Shown: in pieces, positions 22,728-31,903 of the stretch
How the letters are laid out: each line of letters opens with the position of its first letter
How positions within the stretch are numbered: position 1 is the first letter of the stretch
Translations under genes and position numbers: made by a program
The notes under the pieces: generated by a model
What the model saw: the letters and a program-made list of their open reading frames with translations, nothing else
Told to the model about the DNA's origin: nothing
The model's database searches: none
Assembly (NCBI GenBank): GCA_024663395.1
Contig: JANFAH010000001.1
Span: forward strand, 2,232,001 to 2,296,000
Length of the DNA stretch: 64,000 bases
Reading direction: 5' to 3'
From: Pisolithus tinctorius
Lineage: Eukaryota > Basidiomycota > Agaricomycetes > Boletales > Pisolithaceae

Positions 22728-22959
22728 GACACAGAGTAGGCCGGGATCACTAGTACAGTGTTGTTAAGTGACGTGGCACGCGCCGTGACCACCCGCGCGC
22801 TTAGTCAGCTCTCTATGTTTCGACACCAAGTCCCTTTTTAGCCACAACCCCTAAGCCTGAATCTTCCTCGATTCTCTCTTACATCCTTCCCCTTCAAACC
22901 TTCCCTTCGACCCAACAGAAGCGCGACTTCTCGTAGGGAAAAGGTCCGCGTTCCCTACA
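22511..22959 (-). repeat. 5' LTR of element A
   Basis: 449 bp, apparently identical to 11597-12045. The right flank CCGC repeats the left flank CCGC. Confidence 0.95.
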
Positions 22960-22981
22960 CCGCCACCGCCGTAGAAGTCAT
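22960..22981 (-). pseudogene. Interrupted hypothetical gene, 5' fragment with ATG
   Basis: Twenty-two bases beginning with ATG at 22981 continue in phase into 11592 once element A and one target copy are removed. The frame is open for about 35 further codons upstream of the ATG (to about 23090, where a TTAG acceptor-like site precedes it), so the true gene start may lie further upstream and this may be an internal exon. Confidence 0.75.
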
Positions 22982-23324
22982 GGCTGCCCCACCCTCGACG
23001 ATGTACAATTGGTTATTGCCGGGTGTTTGAACATCAGCACTCTCCACCTCTGTAGGATGACCGTCAGATGGCCGTGTCACGGATGACCCACAAAGTAGAC
23101 GAAACCACTAACCCGTAGTAGCCAACGACGTTCTCTGTTTTTCCTTAGCTGGGCGTGGTGCCATGTTGGTTCGAGGAGATGGGTCGGAATGCGGTCCCCT
23201 AAACTAGCATGCCATTTTAAACCTGGCAGAAAAGGGGTCAGATTAGGAGGCCCTTGTCGTGTGAATACGGTAACATTCAAACTCACGGCAAACATGCACC
23301 GGCCCACCTCATCAAGCACCGACC
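22982..23324. other. Flank between interrupted gene and Helitron ORF
   Basis: It holds the upstream continuation of the interrupted gene on minus (at least to 23090) and, somewhere in it, the left end of the Helitron. I could not place a convincing TC terminus. A minus-strand frame at 23077-23319 overlaps it and may be part of the same host gene. Confidence 0.4.
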
Positions 23325-25908
23325 ATGCCAGATATATGGGGCCATCTCACACAGCAAGAAGTATACGATTGCGTTCCACCAGGCTCGCTCCCGCATGGAC
23401 TGCGAACATGGGTGCAGCTCAGGCCTGCAATCAGTCAGCTGTCGCCAGAGGTGCAAGAACATATACTCATCGTTGCCGCTGCCAAAGAGCGAAGTAAAAA
23501 AGAGCGGAAGCGTGAGGTCGACAAGCAGTATCAAGCGAAACGGCGAGCGTTGATGCGAATCAAACAATCCGAGCGAGAGGACGGCGATCCCCAACCCCCT
23601 GGTCCATTCAGACTTGGCATGTGCGACGATGAGTACCTGAGACTGCCGTCAGAGAAAGATGTACGCACGCGTGTCGCAGCTTTCATCCAGGCGACGGGGA
23701 ACGGCACTTTACGACGTTGTGTATGTGTTGTGTGTGCGCGGGAGCTGATGATCAATGAAGGTTAGCAGGCGCATTCAAGGTCTCGGCATCATTAATCGCA
23801 ATTCACAGGTAAAGAAGAGCTTATAGAAAACATACCCAATATTCAAGTCCACCTGAGACCAGAGGTGGTCCATCCGGCATACGATCTATGGCAGGGCCTT
23901 TTGTTGTTAAAGCACGAAGTGGACGACACAGGGAAGGGATGGGTATGCTGGGAATGCTACCGGGCACTGAGGGCCAACAAAATGCCGAAGCTTGCATTGA
24001 ACAATAATATGTGGTTGGGAGACCCACCGTTGGAACTTCGCAGATTGACGTTTGCTGAGACGCTTTTGGTTGCCCGACATTATCCGCGCTGCTATGTGTT
24101 CAAATTATACCCGAGAGACGGTTCGCGCGGATACAACCCTGCTCACCTTCAGCGCGGCATGGCCGGCAACATGACATTGTACGAGGTCAACACAACCGCG
24201 ATGGCCAGCATGCTGGAAGGAAGTCTTATGCCACAGCATGTGACAACGCTTAGCAGTGTGTTGGCAATAACATTCATTGGAACGCGCTCGCTGCTGAAGA
24301 ATTGGTTGTCGCGCACCTTCCGGGTGCGGCGGGAGGCCGTACATGAGGCATTACAATGGCTGAAACAGAACAATCCTCTTTACCACGACATTACCATCTC
24401 GGAACAACGTTTGATGACCCTACCTGATGATGAAGTCCCGGAGGAAATTGAGGCCATCATTCGACGCGAAGACGATGGTGAGATCGCTTTGCAAGAAAGG
24501 GATGGGTATGTGCTGGATGCCATACAGGACGAGATCTGTAAGTCCGTCATTTAAAGAACGAGGAACGCCTACCATTGGTGACCTCCTCAGTCGACCCTAA
24601 TGACGAAGGTGACACCGATGAGAAAATGGAAGTCGCGAATGGAGAAACGTCTTGTGGTGATAGCGATGACATAATAAATGACGAAAGTGAGGTGGTCCGC
24701 GCCTTGTGTATACATTTTAGAAGCAACTGAAAGAAAACCACATAGAAGCTGATGTCGTACCACTGCACGCACTCGGCATCACTGATAGCGATCTCAGTCG
24801 GGTTTCCTCCTCAGAGCTCATGAGCTACGCACTCGCCAATCTGATGGACGTGTCTCAGGAAGGAGGTTACGTGGTGCGGCACGGTCTGAAGGCCATAGGG
24901 GATTTTGGCAAGGATGCCTCAGAAAGAGGGACCCCCAATCCGCTCGCCGCTGCGTTCCCATGCCTCTTTCCCTACGGAGGTGGTGGTATAGAGGCCGACC
25001 GCGCAACGAACGTCAGCCTTCGCGAACACGTGAGGTGGGCAATGCAGTATTACGACCGCCGGTTTGTCTCCCATCACGCATTCCCATTCGTGGTTTTCGC
25101 CATGATCCAAAAGCGCGACACAATGCGCTCGGCTCGACTGCAAATGCGGAGAAAAGATTTCGAACGTGACGCTCTAGCGTTGTCATGTTTGACCGTCGTG
25201 GAGTTGAAGAAAGCCGAGGAAGAGGAGGCGAGAAAGACGGTCATTAGCAACCCACGGGTTCGAGCGCTGCACAAACACGTTGTCACAGCCAACAGTAAGG
25301 TCGAAGGGTCAGACAATGCCCGAGCTCAGTATCGCGGTATGATATGGGGATCCTGTCTTTTCCTGGGAGGACCTACGATATGGATGACGATCAACCCCGC
25401 TGATATGCACGATCCAATCGCTCAAGTGTTGGCCGGAGAGATTATCGACCTCGACAGATTCGACGCACTTGCAGGACCTGACAGCCATCAGCGTGCGACC
25501 AATATCGCAGGCAATCCTTATGCAGCAGCGAAATTCTTCAATTTCTTGATAGAGACCATGCTGGAGACTCTGTTGGGTATCACCAAGCGGGCGAGCCGAT
25601 CTTGTAGCGACATGGGTATCCTTGGGCGATTGTCCGGTTATTTCGGTGTGGTAGAGGCGCAGGGAAGAGGAACCTTACACGTTCATATGCTGCTGTGGTT
25701 GGCTGGTACACCGGACGCGGCCGAAATGCAACACTTGCTCCAAACACCAACGTTTCATGAGAAAATTCGGGAGTACATTCGCGTCAACATTCGTGCCCAT
25801 CTAGATGATGTCACAGAGCAAGACTTGAAAACGATGCCACGAAACAGCCAAATAGCGTATTCACGGCCACCCGACCCAGCAGAAGAAGATTGGGTTAAAT
25901 GTACCCAT
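23325..25908 (+). CDS. Helitron Rep/Hel protein, N-terminal half
   Basis: Exon 1 is 23325-23760 and exon 2 is 23809-24537 (phase-correct 48-bp intron), then 24591 onward after a 53-bp intron. The N-terminal part has CVVCARE and WVCWECYRAL cysteine pairs, followed by LLVARHYPRCYVFKLYPRD, typical of the region before Rep in fungal Helitrons. The Rep domain has LFPYGGGG, PTIWMTINPAD and the metal-binding HUH motif in GRGTLHVHML near 25680. The frame shifts near 24700: the TTC-GAC frame ends at TGA 24728, while the Rep frame is open from 24721; only an implausible 27-30-nt intron would join them. The coding sequence is cut at 25908 by element B, in a Thr-His codon pair. Confidence 0.85.
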
Positions 25909-26622
25909 TGTCATAACCGCGCGTTCGTCATAGGTCTTTACTCACTCCGCAACCTTTTCCGCCGGTCATTCGCTCACTCCACACCAACTCCGCCCACCTT
26001 CTATCGTCTACGAACCATCTCTGCTCCGACTGTTGTCGGACTTGTGTTACTCTCCTACCGGACCGAGCGGTCCGTTCTCTGAGGGGTCATGTGACTACCT
26101 TCGCAGTCAGGTACTCCGCAGCGCGCTCACTGCGTGGGCCAGCGCCTGGACTGTTCCCTTTTCTGGATGTTCTGTGTTACCCGTTCGTATGTCCTCCGTC
26201 TACCCTTCATTCGTTGTCCAGGAAATTTTACTTGAAAACTTATGAGTCTCCATATGTCAGTTCCGATTCCGGTTACTGTACCTCCGTAGTAGTATAAAAA
26301 CATGTACTGTACTCCGCTGTTCTTCAGTACGAATATCAACTGAGTTCCTACTCCCTCTGATTCTGTCTTCTGCCTGTCGGAGTTATCTCCGACTCTCTGT
26401 CTGTACTCTCCCTCTGAAATACGAGGGCTGAGATCGTGCAAGGGGGTAGCGCACGAGCTATACCCGACGCCCTCACTCCACTCCGCCTTTGTCTCGGCGG
26501 ACTTCGTTCCTGCCGACACTCCGCTAGTCGGAGTTCTGTCCCTGTGTGTCGGACTTGCTTCCGGACCCTCCTCTAGACCTTGCTAAGCGTCGGAGTTGGT
26601 CGGAGTAGGCCCGGACTTGACA
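25909..26622 (+). repeat. 5' LTR of element B
   Basis: 714 bp, paired with 33304-34017. I counted about 16 differences between the pair, every one a transition at a CpG site. CTCCG or its complement CGGAG occurs about 14 times in this non-coding repeat. Confidence 0.95.
26293..26336 (+). promoter_or_regulatory. TATA box and probable RNA start of element B
   Basis: TATAAAAA at 26293-26300 lies 33 bp before AGTACGAATAT (26326-26336). That 11-mer is exactly complementary to the sequence just inside the 5' LTR (26625-26635), so 26326 is the likely first base of the transcript, as in Tf1 self-priming. Confidence 0.7.
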
Positions 26623-26624
26623 GT

Positions 26625-26635
26625 ATATTCGTACT
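26625..26635 (+). promoter_or_regulatory. Self-primer binding site of element B
   Basis: ATATTCGTACT begins two bases after the 5' LTR and has no TGG of a tRNA site. It is the reverse complement of 26326-26336, 33 bp downstream of a TATA box. In Tf1-type elements the first 11 nt of the RNA fold back and prime minus-strand DNA; length, position and orientation fit. Confidence 0.75.
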
Positions 26636-26644
26636 CGCACTTGT

Positions 26645-27970
26645 ATGATCTCCTTTTCTGTCTTCCAAAAAACTTACGCCACTATGAGAACTCGAGCTCA
26701 ATCCCAAAGAGAGGTCGCTGAGAACCTCGCTGTAGCGCTAGCTAATCCGCGTCGACTCCCTTCTGTCGTTGAACAGTTCCAGTCTTTCTCCGCTCGACAC
26801 CGCTCTCGTGCTGAAGGCGAAAGCGCTTCGCAAGCTGGTCGCTCCGACCTCCACCCAACAACTTTCCATACTCCGTCTCCTCGTAACCGAGATGATGGAC
26901 CCGACCCCGACCCTGACTATCCTGATGGTGATCCCGATGGCGGGGGCAGCGGTGACGGGGATGTCCCCGAAGACCCGGCTGAGCCGCCAGAGGATCCCCT
27001 CGTAGCTCTTGCTAGAGCTGTCCATGTGCTTGCGCGGTCTAGTTCGCGCACTGGGGACTCCGCTCCGAAAACCAAGGTCCGCGAGCCTGACACCTTCGAT
27101 GGCTCCGACCCTAAGAAACTCTGTGAGTTCCTCGTTCAATGCGAGCTAAACTTCCAAGACCGCCCTCGCGCATTCCGCTCCGACAGAGCAAAGGTTACCT
27201 TTGCTCAGTCTTATCTCAAGGGTATGGCTCTGGCTTGGTTCGAGCCAGATCTACTAAATCCCGACAACTATGACCGCCCGCTCTGGATGGACGACTATCA
27301 TGAGTTCTTACAAGAGCTCACAACTAACTTCGGTCCGCATGATGCCATAGCGGATGCCGTCCAACAACTTGAGAACCTAACCATGAAAGATGGGTCTCGA
27401 ATTACTAAATATGTCGTGGAGTTCAATCGCTGGGCTTCACAGGTCAAGGACTACGGTGTCGGTGCACTCCGCCACCGCTTCTATAGCGGACTTCCAGACT
27501 GCATCAAGGACGAGATCGCTCGCGTCGGAAAACCTTCTACCCTCACACAACTCCGCGAACTCGCTCAGACCATCGATGCGTGTTACTGGGAGCGCAAAGC
27601 AGAGATCTCGCGCACCACCAAGTCCGCCTCCGACAAGTCGCAGTCTTCCAACTCCGACAACAAAACTAAATCGTCGTCCTCCTCATCCTCCGCTCCAAAG
27701 TCCGACGCCAAGGGCAAGGGCAAACAGAAAGATCCGCCCAAGTCCGACGCGTCTAAGTCCGATATTGCCCACCTTCTGGGTAAAGATGGCAAACTCACCT
27801 CCGCTGAACGCCAGCACAGGATGAAGAATAACCTCTGCCTCTTCTGTGGCGAGGCTGGCCATTCCGCCAAGGACTGTCCCAAGTCCACCTCTCGCGCAGC
27901 CAAAGCCCGTGCAGCTACAGCTGAAACTCCGCCTACTCCGCCTGCGGAGAAGGCAGAGTCAAAAAATTAG
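26645..27970 (+). CDS. Element B gag
   Basis: 441 residues starting at the first ATG after the primer-binding site. A Ser/Pro/Asp-rich N-terminus precedes a retrotransposon gag domain at about 145-310 (VREPDTFDGSDPKKLCEFL onward). A Lys/Ser-rich linker follows, then a CCHC knuckle C-x2-C-x4-H-x4-C (LCLFCGEAGHSAKDC) near residue 400. It forms the cytoplasmic particle and packages the RNA. The frame ends at TAG 27968-27970, directly behind a slippery heptamer through which pol is reached. Confidence 0.95.
   Translation: MISFSVFQKTYATMRTRAQSQREVAENLAVALANPRRLPSVVEQFQSFSARHRSRAEGESASQAGRSDLHPTTFHTPSPRNRDDGPDPDPDYPDGDPDGGGSGDGDVPEDPAEPPEDPLVALARAVHVLARSSSRTGDSAPKTKVREPDTFDGSDPKKLCEFLVQCELNFQDRPRAFRSDRAKVTFAQSYLKGMALAWFEPDLLNPDNYDRPLWMDDYHEFLQELTTNFGPHDAIADAVQQLENLTMKDGSRITKYVVEFNRWASQVKDYGVGALRHRFYSGLPDCIKDEIARVGKPSTLTQLRELAQTIDACYWERKAEISRTTKSASDKSQSSNSDNKTKSSSSSSSAPKSDAKGKGKQKDPPKSDASKSDIAHLLGKDGKLTSAERQHRMKNNLCLFCGEAGHSAKDCPKSTSRAAKARAATAETPPTPPAEKAESKN
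27961..27970 (+). promoter_or_regulatory. -1 ribosomal frameshift site of element B
   Basis: The gag frame reads TCA-AAA-AAT-TAG. A-AAA-AAT (27961-27967) is an X-XXY-YYZ heptamer against the stop. A -1 slip continues TTA-GTC-CAC in a frame that stays open for the 47 codons up to the protease part of pol. Confidence 0.75.
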
Positions 27971-30900
27971 TCCACTCCTCCAGGGAGCTCGCACAGCCTG
28001 GAGGAAGCATTGAACCCAACTGTGCGCAACCGGACATCCGACTCAATGCGTCCGCTCTTTCTAGTCCCAATTCATTACTTCCGTCTGTAACTCTTCTGGA
28101 TTATTCTGTGGATACTGTTTCTGCGTTGATCGATTCTGGTTCTTCCCATTGCTTCGTAGATCCGTCTGTAATTAAAAAATATGCCATTCCTGTTTCCTCC
28201 GTCTCTCCGCCAATTCCGCTCCGCTTGTTCAATGGTAGTACAAATGCTGTCATTTCTCAAGAAGTAGATCTTTCCCTCCGCTTTCCTTCCGGCGATGTCA
28301 ATTCCGCTTCGTTTTATGTTACTCCGTTGGATTCTTCTTGTTCGCTGGTATTAGGACACAACTGGCTCACCCGCTTCAATCCGTCGATTGACTGGGTACT
28401 GGGCAGTATATCATTCAAACCACCGCTACAGGGAATGCTGACACCCCAGGCACCTTCGTCACCTTCCGTTGCGACCTCCGCTCCGGATCCGACACCCTCC
28501 GCTCCGTTTGCAGCTCCGACTGCATCTCCGACCGACTCGCCGCGCTCTGCTCCGCTCGTCTCACTCATCAATGCTGCTGCGTATGTCAGAGCCTGTGCTC
28601 TCCCTGGCTCTAGACAGTTCCGCTTGCAACTCTCCGCTGATGATGTGAAGCTTCATGCGTCCTCCGCTTCATCTCTGCCTCCTGACCTCTCCTCAGTTCC
28701 TTCTGAGTATCACGAGTTTGCCGACGTCTTTAGCAAAGACAAGGCCACTGAACTTCCACCACACCGCTCGTTCGATCTCAAGATCGACCTCGAGGAAGGA
28801 GCTTCTCCGCCCATTGGTACAATCTACTCTCTTTCTCCGCCAGAGCTTGAGGCTCTCCGCACCTTCATTGATGAGCATCTTGGCTACGGTTTCATCAAAC
28901 AATCCACCTCCGCTCACGGTGCCCCTGTCCTCTTTGTGAAAAAGAAGGACGGTTCACTCCGCCTCTGTGTAGACTATCGAGGACTCAACAAAATCACGAA
29001 AAAAGATCGCTATCCGCTGCCGCTCATCTCTGACCTACTCGACTCCCCAAGCCGCGCTAAAGTCTATACCAAGATCGACCTCCGCCATGCCTATCATCTG
29101 GTTCGCATAGCAGACGGAGATGAATGGAAAACGGCTTTCCGCACTCGTTATGGTTCTTACGAGTGGCGGGTAATGCCATTCGGTCTGACTAATGCGCCTG
29201 CAGCCTTCCAGCAGTTTGTTAATAGCATCTTTGCGGACATGCTCGATGTCTGCGTCGTGGTATACCTCGATGACATCTTAATTTATTCGCAGAACATGGA
29301 GTCGCACCGCGAACATGTAAAAGAGGTACTCCGCCGCCTTCGAAAGCATGGTCTTTATGCCAAGCCAGAGAAGTGTGAGTTTCACTCCGACTCTGTCGAG
29401 TACCTCAGTTATGTCCTTTCTCCCTCCGGTCTCACCATGTCCGCCGAGAAGGTTCAGGCAGTCCGCGACTGGCCTGAGCCGCGGAAGGTGCGAGACATCC
29501 AGTCTTTCCTTGGTTTCGCAAATTTCTATAGACGATTCATTAATAACTACTCCGACATCGTCGTTCCACTCACTCGCCTCACGCGAAAGGGTGCTCCTTG
29601 GAACTTTTCCGAGGAGTGCCGCTCCGCTTTCCTCCGCCTGAAGGATGCCTTCAGCTCCGCTCCCATTCTTACTCATTGGGTCCCTGACGCTCCACTTACA
29701 GTTGAAACCGACGCCTCCGACTATGCCATTGCTGGCATTTTGTCGATCACCTGCTCCGACGGTGAACTCCGCCCGGTCGCTTTCTACTCCCGCACCATGA
29801 CCGTGCCAGAACTCAACTATGATACCCACGACAAGGAGCTGTTGGCTATCTTCGAGGCCTTCCGCCATTGGCGGCATTACTTAGAAGGCTCCGCCTTACC
29901 TGTCGACGTGGTGACGGACCACAAAAACCTTGAGTACTTTTCCACCTCTAAGGTTCTCACCCGTCGACAGGCCCGCTGGTCGGAGTACCTTTCCCAGTTT
30001 AATCTTTCCATCCGCTTCCGACCTGGCCGCTTAGGAGCCAAACCCGACGCACTTACGCGACGTTGGGACGTCTACCCAAAAGGGGGGGATAGGGACTATG
30101 CGCAGGTAAATCCTCACAATCTCCGCCCTATGTTTACACAGGAGCAACTCACGTCGTCCCTCCGTACCACTACCCTCATGGCACCTGTGCTCCGCGCCGC
30201 CATGGTCTTCGATGTTGAGTGCTTGCACTCCGACATCATCTCCACCCTACCATCCGATCCTGTCTCCGCCAGCCATCTTCCAACTCCGACTAAGCCTCGG
30301 TGGTCCCTGGACTCCGACGGTCTACTCCGCCTTGACGGTCGTATCTTTGTCCCTGACATTGATGACCTCCGCCTTCGAGTGCTTCGGTTCAAGCATGACC
30401 ATCCTCTAGCAGGCCATTTCAGGCAAAACCGCACACTAGAACTCGTCCGCAGGGACTACGTGTGGCCCAACCTCCGCTCCGACGTGAAGGAATACGTCAG
30501 GTCCTGTACCGCCTGTGGACGTAGCAAAACTCCGCATCACCGCCCTTATGGTCTACTGAAGCAACTCCCCGTCCCAGAGAGACCTTGGAACTCCATCTCC
30601 ATGGACTTCATCGAACACCTCCCCAACTCCGATGGCTACTCCGCCATACTTGTGGTAGTGGACCGCCTCTCAAAGCAAGCGGTGTTCATCCCCACCCATG
30701 ACTCCGTCACCTCCGCCGAACTCGCTAAGCTCTTCCTAGCCCATGTCTTCTCCAAGCACGGAGTACCAGCTAATGTCACCTCCGACAGAGGTCCTGAGTT
30801 CGTCTCACACTTCTTCCGCTCTCTAGGAAAGGCACTTGATATGCGTCTTCACTTCACTTCGGGCTACCACCCAGAAGGCGATGGCCAGACCGAGCGAACG

Positions 30901-31686
30901 AACCAGACCCTCGAGCAGTACCTTCGTGTCTACTGTAACTACCAACAAGACAACTGGGCGGAGCTCTTACCTCTAGCGGAGTTCGCTTTCAACAACGCAC
31001 CAAGTGCGACTACTGGAGTCTCTCCCTTCTTCGCTAACAAGGGATACCATCCAAACTTGTCTGTGGTCCCTGACCAAGACTTTACCTCTCCGAGGGCTCA
31101 CGACTACGTCGTTGAGCTCTCCGCCCTTCATGATTTCCTCCGCTCCGAAATGTCCGCCACTCAACAGCGCTACCAGGGTCCAGCAGATGCTAGACGCATA
31201 CCTCCGCCTGAGTTCAAGGTCGGAGAACAGGCCTACGTCAAAGCCAAGTACTTCCGCTCCACTCGTCCTTTGGAAAAACTCTCCGAAAAGTACTTAGGTC
31301 CGTTCACCATCTTGGCCAGGCCAGGTACGCACTCCGTCACCCTTAAGCTCCCTGACTCTATGCGCTCGGTACATCCGGTCTTCCATGTCTCACAACTGGA
31401 AGCCGCAGTGGCTAACCCTTTCCCAAACCAACAACAACCTCCGCCTCCGCCAGTGGATGTCGATGGTGACCTTGAGTACAAAGTATCAGAGATACTCGAC
31501 TCTAAGGTGGACCGCTGTCGCCGCCATTGTCAACTCTTGTATCTAGTCCGCTGGGCTGGTTACGAGAACACCGACGAAGAAACCTCTTGGTTGCTTGCAA
31601 CTGAGCTGGATCACGCTTCCGACATAGTATCCGCTTTCCATGAACGCTATCCGCATAAACCTGGCCCATACCAACCTCCGCCATAA
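27967..31686 (+). CDS. Element B pol: protease, RT, RNase H, integrase, chromodomain
   Basis: Open from the frameshift point; it has no own ATG at the start of the domain set. Protease: ALIDSGSSHCF. RT: LRLCVDYRGLNK, MPFGLTNAPAAFQ, catalytic YLDD. RNase H: VETDASDYAIAG, HDKELLAIF, VVTDHKNLEYF. Integrase: zinc finger H-x4-H ... C-x2-C (DHPLAGHF, CTACGRS), core SMDFIEHLP, SDRGPEF, GQTERTNQTLEQYLR for the D-D-E triad, and a GPF module (KYLGPFTIL). A chromodomain near the end (KVSEILDS, YLVRWAGYENTDEETSW) makes it a chromovirus and would direct integration to modified histone tails. No frameshift or stop was found, so it may still be active. Confidence 0.97.
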   Translation, partial: LVHSSRELAQPGGSIEPNCAQPDIRLNASALSSPNSLLPSVTLLDYSVDTVSALIDSGSSHCFVDPSVIKKYAIPVSSVSPPIPLRLFNGSTNAVISQEVDLSLRFPSGDVNSASFYVTPLDSSCSLVLGHNWLTRFNPSIDWVLGSISFKPPLQGMLTPQAPSSPSVATSAPDPTPSAPFAAPTASPTDSPRSAPLVSLINAAAYVRACALPGSRQFRLQLSADDVKLHASSASSLPPDLSSVPSEYHEFADVFSKDKATELPPHRSFDLKIDLEEGASPPIGTIYSLSPPELEALRTFIDEHLGYGFIKQSTSAHGAPVLFVKKKDGSLRLCVDYRGLNKITKKDRYPLPLISDLLDSPSRAKVYTKIDLRHAYHLVRIADGDEWKTAFRTRYGSYEWRVMPFGLTNAPAAFQQFVNSIFADMLDVCVVVYLDDILIYSQNMESHREHVKEVLRRLRKHGLYAKPEKCEFHSDSVEYLSYVLSPSGLTMSAEKVQAVRDWPEPRKVRDIQSFLGFANFYRRFINNYSDIVVPLTRLTRKGAPWNFSEECRSAFLRLKDAFSSAPILTHWVPDAPLTVETDASDYAIAGILSITCSDGELRPVAFYSRTMTVPELNYDTHDKELLAIFEAFRHWRHYLEGSALPVDVVTDHKNLEYFSTSKVLTRRQARWSEYLSQFNLSIRFRPGRLGAKPDALTRRWDVYPKGGDRDYAQVNPHNLRPMFTQEQLTSSLRTTTLMAPVLRAAMVFDVECLHSDIISTLPSDPVSASHLPTPTKPRWSLDSDGLLRLDGRIFVPDIDDLRLRVLRFKHDHPLAGHFRQNRTLELVRRDYVWPNLRSDVKEYVRSCTACGRSKTPHHRPYGLLKQLPVPERPWNSISMDFIEHLPNSDGYSAILVVVDRLSKQAVFIPTHDSVTSAELAKLFLAHVFSKHGVPANVTSDRGPEFVSHFFRSLGKALDMRLHFTSGYHPEGDGQTERTNQTLEQYLRVYCNYQQDNWAELLPLAEFAFNNAPSATTGVSPFFANKGYHPNLSVVPDQDFTSPRAHDYVVELSALHDFLRSEMSATQQRYQGPADARRIPPPEFKVGEQAYVKAKYFRSTRPLEKLSEKYLGPFTILARPGTHSVTLKLPDSMRSVHPVFHVSQLEAAVANPFPNQQQPPPPPVDVDGDLEYKVSEILDSKVDRCRRHCQLLYLVRWAGYENTDEETSWLLATELDHASDIVSAFHERYPHKPGPYQPPP

Positions 31687-31848
31687 TACTCCGCCTACAT
31701 AAACTTCCTCCGTGGGCCAACTCCGCCTCTTACTGAACTACCTTAAGTACTTTAGAACTTTCTCCGCTTATCCGTTTCACTTCTCAGAGTCACAAGCAAA
31801 AAAACACAAGTCTATCTCGTAGTAATACAAAATATACAGACTAAAGAC

Positions 31849-31899
31849 AAAAAAAAAAAAAAAGGAGAAGAAAAAGAAAAAGAAAAAAGAAAACAACAC
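31849..31899 (+). repeat. A15 plus AG-rich tract between pol and antisense gene, element B
   Basis: Fifteen A are followed by about 35 bases made almost only of A and G, between the pol stop (31686) and the antisense gene stop (31904). The position mirrors the A36 tract of element A. Confidence 0.85.
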
Positions 31900-31903
31900 T
31901 ACT

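Larger units (their letters stand above)
11597..22959 (-). mobile_element. Ty3/gypsy LTR retrotransposon A, full length, in an exon
   Basis: The element is 11,363 bp, bounded by 449-bp LTRs that start TGT and end ACA, with CCGC on both flanks (11593-11596 and 22960-22963). Sense order on minus: 5' LTR, tRNA-type primer-binding site, gag-protease, frameshift site, RT-RNase H-integrase, A tract, an antisense gene, 3' LTR. The gag carries an Arg-Ser-rich stretch, and the integrase C-terminus has a GPY-type module but no chromodomain. By reading, I found no difference between the LTRs, so insertion is very recent. The expected purine tract directly before the 3' LTR is absent on the sense strand; a short run of C is found there instead. 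Confidence 0.95.
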
